A stretch of 64,000 nucleotides of DNA from Acidobacteriaceae bacterium UBA1307 (GTDB taxonomy: Bacteria > Acidobacteriota > Terriglobia > Terriglobales > Acidobacteriaceae), in NCBI GenBank assembly GCA_002307235.1, contig DBTV01000006.1:461-64460 (forward strand). Direction: 5' to 3'. The translations under genes were made by a program, and so were the position numbers. Position 1 is the first letter of the stretch. Every line of letters starts with the position of its first letter. The notes under the pieces were generated by a model, which ran no database searches, was not told the origin of the DNA, and saw nothing but the letters and a program-made list of their open reading frames with translations. This document shows positions 60,405-64,000 of this stretch, one piece after another.

Positions 60405-63400
60405 GTGAAAATTATACGTGCTTTGCGTTGTCCATGCTGGTCTGCCTTCTTCCTCCTAACCTTCGTCGCAATATCATCCTCATCTGCACAATCGCAAGTA
60501 GAACCTTCCAAGGTGCCCCATTTCTCCATTGAGCCGAAAGATCTCTATGCTGCAGCTTCATCCATTGATGCGCCGGAAGATGCTTCCGTCGCAATCATGG
60601 AGCGGGACTGCACGGTGAGCTTTGACAGCCAGGGGAGGATGGTTAAGACCGATTACGCTGTCTATAAGATTCTCTCGCTAAAAGGTGCTCAAAGAAGTAT
60701 CCACACTGCGATTCGATGGGAACCATGGCACGAAGCACGGCCAGAGATACGAGTGAGGGTTATTACACCAGATCATGCTGAACATTGGTTGGCTCAAAAT
60801 ATGATTATTGAAGCCCCCGCACGCGAGGGCGATTACAAGATTTATAGCAATACAAAACGGCTTCTAACTTCGCTTCCTGCAATCTCTCCAGGAGCGGTCG
60901 TGGAATTGGAATATATCCAGAGGGAAGCGGAGCCACTTTTTTCGGCAGGCCGTGTAGGGGGGATTGTTCTTGGGGTAGACTCTCAACCTATCGCGCATAG
61001 TCGCATTGAAATCGATGCTCCGAAAGAGCTTTCACTTCGTACTGATACTCTGTTGCTTAACAATGCAAAGCCTGAACGGACCGAGTCCAAAGGCCAAGTT
61101 AAATTGGTTTTCCAGGTCAATCATCTGGAAGGCTCCAAGTCTACCGATTCCAATCTTCCTCCTGACGAAGTTAGCCAACCGGATGTGCTGTTTTCAACGG
61201 GGGCGTCGTGGCAGGTTGTCGCAACGGAGTACAGCAAACTTGTTGACGGCCACTTGAATCCTGCTGCTGTCAAACCCATTGTCGACAAGTTAATTGAGGG
61301 CAAGTCAAGCGTTGAGGCCAAGGAGATAGCCATCCTCGATTATCTCAATCGGGAGGTGCGCTACACAGGCATCGCAATCGGTGACGCAGCGATTGTGCCG
61401 CATGATTCCGTAGAGACGCTAAGCAAGAAATACGGCGACAGCCGGGACAAAGCTATTCTGCTGGTAACAATGTTGCGCGCAGCACATATCCCTGCCTATG
61501 TCGCGCTTCTCGATATATCCTCGCGCGTGGATGTGCCAAGTGAACTGCCTGGTATGGGACTCTTCAGTCATGCAATTGTCTATGTGCCCGGGGCGAGGCC
61601 TACTGAAAAAACGAGGTCCGCATCGCCAGATCTCTGGATCGACGCGACAGATAAATATGCGCGCTTAGGGCAACTCCCCATGGTCGATCAGGGAAGACTC
61701 GCATTGATTGTCCGCCCGGAGACAACAGCCCTCGTTAAAATTCCAGAGTCTACGTCAAAAGACAATATTTTGTCTGAGCGGTATGAAGTCAATCTGAGTG
61801 ACGATGGTCCGTCTTCCATTGCAGTAAAGTATCGTCCCAAAGGCGTCTTTGAAGATAACATCCGAAGACTTGCTGCGGAGGGTGCGGACAAGGACTTTAG
61901 CACGAGTCTTGCCAATTATGTTAAAAATCAATGCCTCTCTGACAAGATAACGGTTGTTAAGCGTTCTGATCCAACGGATCTTTCTTTGCCATTCGAGGCG
62001 AGCCTCGTCTGCGAGAAAGCTTCTCGGGGATATACGAATATGTTCAATGCCTCCGCTGGGATCAGGACTGAGTCGCTCTTTGTGTCATTACCCCTCGCTC
62101 TAAAGGAGCTGCAAAAAAACGAACAGAATAAAGATTCCCTTGCAAAACCGCGCACGGCTGACTGGTTTATCGATGAACCCTATCAAGTCGACTGGAACTA
62201 TCGCATCGTACCGCCTGCGGGGTTTGTCCCCAAGCAATTACAAAAAGATTTGAAGATAGCTTTAGGAGCGGCAGTCCTGACGGAAAGTTTTTCGGCTGAA
62301 TCGAACGGAACGGTTCTCGTTCACGTGAACTTCGATACCGTAAAGCGCCGCTATACCGTTGCCGAAGCGACTGAGTTGCGCAACAAGATGGCCGGTATGA
62401 TTACTGGTCCTGCCATTGTGGTGCAATTCGAACCCGAGGCGGAGGTCCTTCTTCGCGAAGGCAAGGCCCGTGAAGCGCTTGCTAGCTATCGAAATCTTGC
62501 AGCACTGCATCCCGGTGAAGCTATCCACCGCATGCAAATTGCAAAAACGCTTATCCGCATGGGTATGGGCGAGAGCGCTCGGGCAGAGGCACGCGAAGCG
62601 GTACGGCTTGAGCCTACTTCAGTGTCCGCTCATAAGCTGTTGGCCGATGTTTTGGTATACGACTTGGTTGGGCGGAATATGAGGGCAGGAAGTGACCTTG
62701 CTGGAGCAGTTGAGGCGCTACGAGCCGTCGTGCGCCTGGATCCAGACGACATTGCTGCACAAGGAAATTTAGCTACCTTGCTTAGCTATGATTCTGTGGG
62801 GCGGTCTCGCAGCCCTCAGGGCCATTTGAAAGAAGCAATTGCGGATTATGAAAAGATAGGGAAAAGCAAGTTAATGCAGCTAGGGTTCCAAGGCAACCTT
62901 GCATATGATCTTTTTGCTATGGGGGACTACTCCGGAGCACTTAAGACTGCTGAAGCACTTCCCCATCAGCCGGTTCCATTGATTGTTGCCTCGGTCGGAG
63001 CTCTGCAAGGAAGTAAGGCGGGGCTGGCTGCTGCCAGTAGCCGCGCCAGAGACGAAGCATCTTTTCGGCAATTGGTGCAGGATGCTGGCCAGATGCTGAT
63101 AAATGCTCGTCTTTATAGTGTGGCTGCGGACTTTGTGGAAGCAGGTGCCTCTGGAGATAGTGCGGTTCAACTTAGGGCAAGGGCGGCATTGCTTCGTATG
63201 ACCAAGCGGCGCGAGGAACTGCAGCTTACCAACTCTCCGCGGGATCTTGTCCAGAAATTTCTTCTCTCTGCCATGGATCCAAATTCCAAGGAAGAGAAGA
63301 TGAATGCGTTCTTAAGTCGTAACGCCAAGGCTATCTCTGAGGGCCAGGATTCGAAAAAGAAGATATACGGCTTTGTCAACGGGCAGCAGATGAACAGTCA

Positions 63401-64000
63401 CTTGGCGCGTCAAGGATACTCCTTTGATGAAATTGCCGATGTCGCCATGGTGCAATCCATCCCGATCATCGAAGGAGATGATAAGACCGGCTATCGCGTA
63501 CAAGTGCGACTGCCTTTCATGTCAGGCCCTTCAGTTCAATTTGTCAAATCGACATTCTTTGTTGTCAAAGAGAGTGGGGAGTACAAGTTGCTCGATTCGG
63601 ATGACGACCCGAATTCGATTGCGTTGGAAATGCTGGATCGGATTGATCGAGGAGATTTGAAAGGCGCCAAGGTTCTTCTTGACTGGATCCGCCTCGACAT
63701 TCCCCTTGAAGGCGGTGATGACGCTCTTGAAGGACCTGTTTTTCCGCGTTTTTGGACAGAGGGACAAGCTGCGAATGCGATCAAGATGAAGCTGGCTGCA
63801 GCATCCATTTTAGCTTCTAGTAAGCCGTCTGCCGCGAAAGGGATTTCTATCCTTGAAGAGGCCTTGAAAACTGCCTCCAGTGAACAAGAAAAAATGAATA
63901 TTGAGTTGGCTTTAGCGACAGCCTACTCGAGTTTAGGAGATTACACGCATCTGCATGCGATGGCTGCAGCCCTTCTCGCACAAGCACCTGCGTCCCAAAC
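60405..64000 (+). CDS. DUF3857 / transglutaminase-like / TPR secreted protein (partial, runs off window)
   Basis: Frame open from 60366 to the last base, with no stop. The start is GTG at 60405, MKIIRALRCPCWSAFFLLTF then VAISSSSAQSQVE, a signal peptide. At least 1198 residues. DUF3857-like region at about 50-330 (SFDSQGRMVKTDYAVYKILS; AVVELEYIQREAEPLFS), then a transglutaminase-like core (IAILDYLNREVRYTGIAIGD; LSKKYGDSRDKAILLVTMLR; AAHIPAYVALLD; FSHAIVYVPGARP; LWIDATDKYARLGQLP). The usual GDCKDK carrying the catalytic Cys is GDSRDK, while the His and Asp positions remain. TPR units follow from about 680 (VLLREGKAREALASYRNLAA; GESARAEAREAVRLEPTSVS; AVEALRAVVRLDPDDIAAQG). Probably periplasmic. 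GC is lower than the left part of the window. The Cys loss suggests a binding rather than catalytic role. Confidence 0.85.
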   Translation, partial: MKIIRALRCPCWSAFFLLTFVAISSSSAQSQVEPSKVPHFSIEPKDLYAAASSIDAPEDASVAIMERDCTVSFDSQGRMVKTDYAVYKILSLKGAQRSIHTAIRWEPWHEARPEIRVRVITPDHAEHWLAQNMIIEAPAREGDYKIYSNTKRLLTSLPAISPGAVVELEYIQREAEPLFSAGRVGGIVLGVDSQPIAHSRIEIDAPKELSLRTDTLLLNNAKPERTESKGQVKLVFQVNHLEGSKSTDSNLPPDEVSQPDVLFSTGASWQVVATEYSKLVDGHLNPAAVKPIVDKLIEGKSSVEAKEIAILDYLNREVRYTGIAIGDAAIVPHDSVETLSKKYGDSRDKAILLVTMLRAAHIPAYVALLDISSRVDVPSELPGMGLFSHAIVYVPGARPTEKTRSASPDLWIDATDKYARLGQLPMVDQGRLALIVRPETTALVKIPESTSKDNILSERYEVNLSDDGPSSIAVKYRPKGVFEDNIRRLAAEGADKDFSTSLANYVKNQCLSDKITVVKRSDPTDLSLPFEASLVCEKASRGYTNMFNASAGIRTESLFVSLPLALKELQKNEQNKDSLAKPRTADWFIDEPYQVDWNYRIVPPAGFVPKQLQKDLKIALGAAVLTESFSAESNGTVLVHVNFDTVKRRYTVAEATELRNKMAGMITGPAIVVQFEPEAEVLLREGKAREALASYRNLAALHPGEAIHRMQIAKTLIRMGMGESARAEAREAVRLEPTSVSAHKLLADVLVYDLVGRNMRAGSDLAGAVEALRAVVRLDPDDIAAQGNLATLLSYDSVGRSRSPQGHLKEAIADYEKIGKSKLMQLGFQGNLAYDLFAMGDYSGALKTAEALPHQPVPLIVASVGALQGSKAGLAAASSRARDEASFRQLVQDAGQMLINARLYSVAADFVEAGASGDSAVQLRARAALLRMTKRREELQLTNSPRDLVQKFLLSAMDPNSKEEKMNAFLSRNAKAISEGQDSKKKIYGFVNGQQMNSHLARQGYSFDEIADVAMVQSIPIIEGDDKTGYRVQVRLPFMSGPSVQFVKSTFFVVKESGEYKLLDSDDDPNSIALEMLDRIDRGDLKGAKVLLDWIRLDIPLEGGDDALEGPVFPRFWTEGQAANAIKMKLAAASILASSKPSAAKGISILEEALKTASSEQEKMNIELALATAYSSLGDYTHLHAMAAALLAQAPASQ

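Noticed and set aside
60278..60529. Minus-strand small gene before the DUF3857 gene
   Set aside because: It overlaps the signal-peptide coding start of the large gene and has no recognisable features.

Overview
The window is chromosomal DNA of a soil-type Acidobacteriota, most likely class Terriglobia (Acidobacteriaceae). The taxonomic call is inference. It rests on a DUF3738/TIGR03435 'soil-associated' protein, an Oar-like TonB receptor with an N-terminal carboxypeptidase-regulatory domain, a giant propeller protein with ASH/HYDIN-type repeats, high GC, a diderm envelope (LptD, TonB/ExbBD) and plant-polymer hydrolases (GH31, CE15). No 16S rRNA is present to confirm it.

Layout. 1-850: 3' end of a 23S rRNA gene, a 5S gene and a terminator. 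854-9370: a PhzF-like isomerase, a 35-bp tandem repeat, a large TonB-dependent receptor, small hypotheticals, a TPR membrane protein, an ECF sigma factor with a probable anti-sigma partner, and an AT-rich orphan gene. 9400-24100: a YvlD-like membrane protein, class II photolyase, the 1621-residue surface protein, gatC-gatA, an Lrp-like regulator, a topoisomerase III fused to half of a RecQ-like helicase, a DUF3738 protein and a 35-residue membrane microprotein. 24260-31710: yajC-secD-secF, then tonB-exbB-exbD-exbD with a TPR lipoprotein, that is, protein export followed by outer-membrane energisation. 31800-46400: GH31 glycosidase, a minus-strand lptD/dsbA-like/surA-like envelope-assembly block, an RDD protein, soluble transhydrogenase, a chemoreceptor, a CE15 glucuronoyl esterase and a GNAT acetyltransferase. 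46550-53710: yceD-rpmF-plsX, a MacB-type permease, a SafE-like/NapH-like/small-protein redox operon, rsmA and tRNA-Leu. 53970-57700: a TPR glycosyltransferase and a DeoR regulator divergent from a GlmS-isomerase-like SIS gene.

57700-64000 differs from the rest. The base composition falls and the sequence fills with debris: a 57-codon N-terminal fragment of a Tn7-type tnsA, a MITE-like inverted repeat, and an eroded IS3 transposase. It also carries a secreted hypothetical and a very large DUF3857/transglutaminase-like/TPR protein that runs off the window. The tnsA fragment lies 111 bp after the glmS-like gene, in the same orientation, and that gene ends in the conserved peptide whose DNA Tn7 recognises. 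This is the classic attTn7 arrangement, so the region is best read as a decayed Tn7-family insertion and a genomic-island boundary.

Other notable points: the topoisomerase III-RecQ lobe fusion, a transglutaminase-like domain whose catalytic Cys is replaced by Ser, several families of dispersed intergenic repeats, a composite REP/BIME-like palindrome at 48693-48844, and an 85-bp convergent coding overlap.
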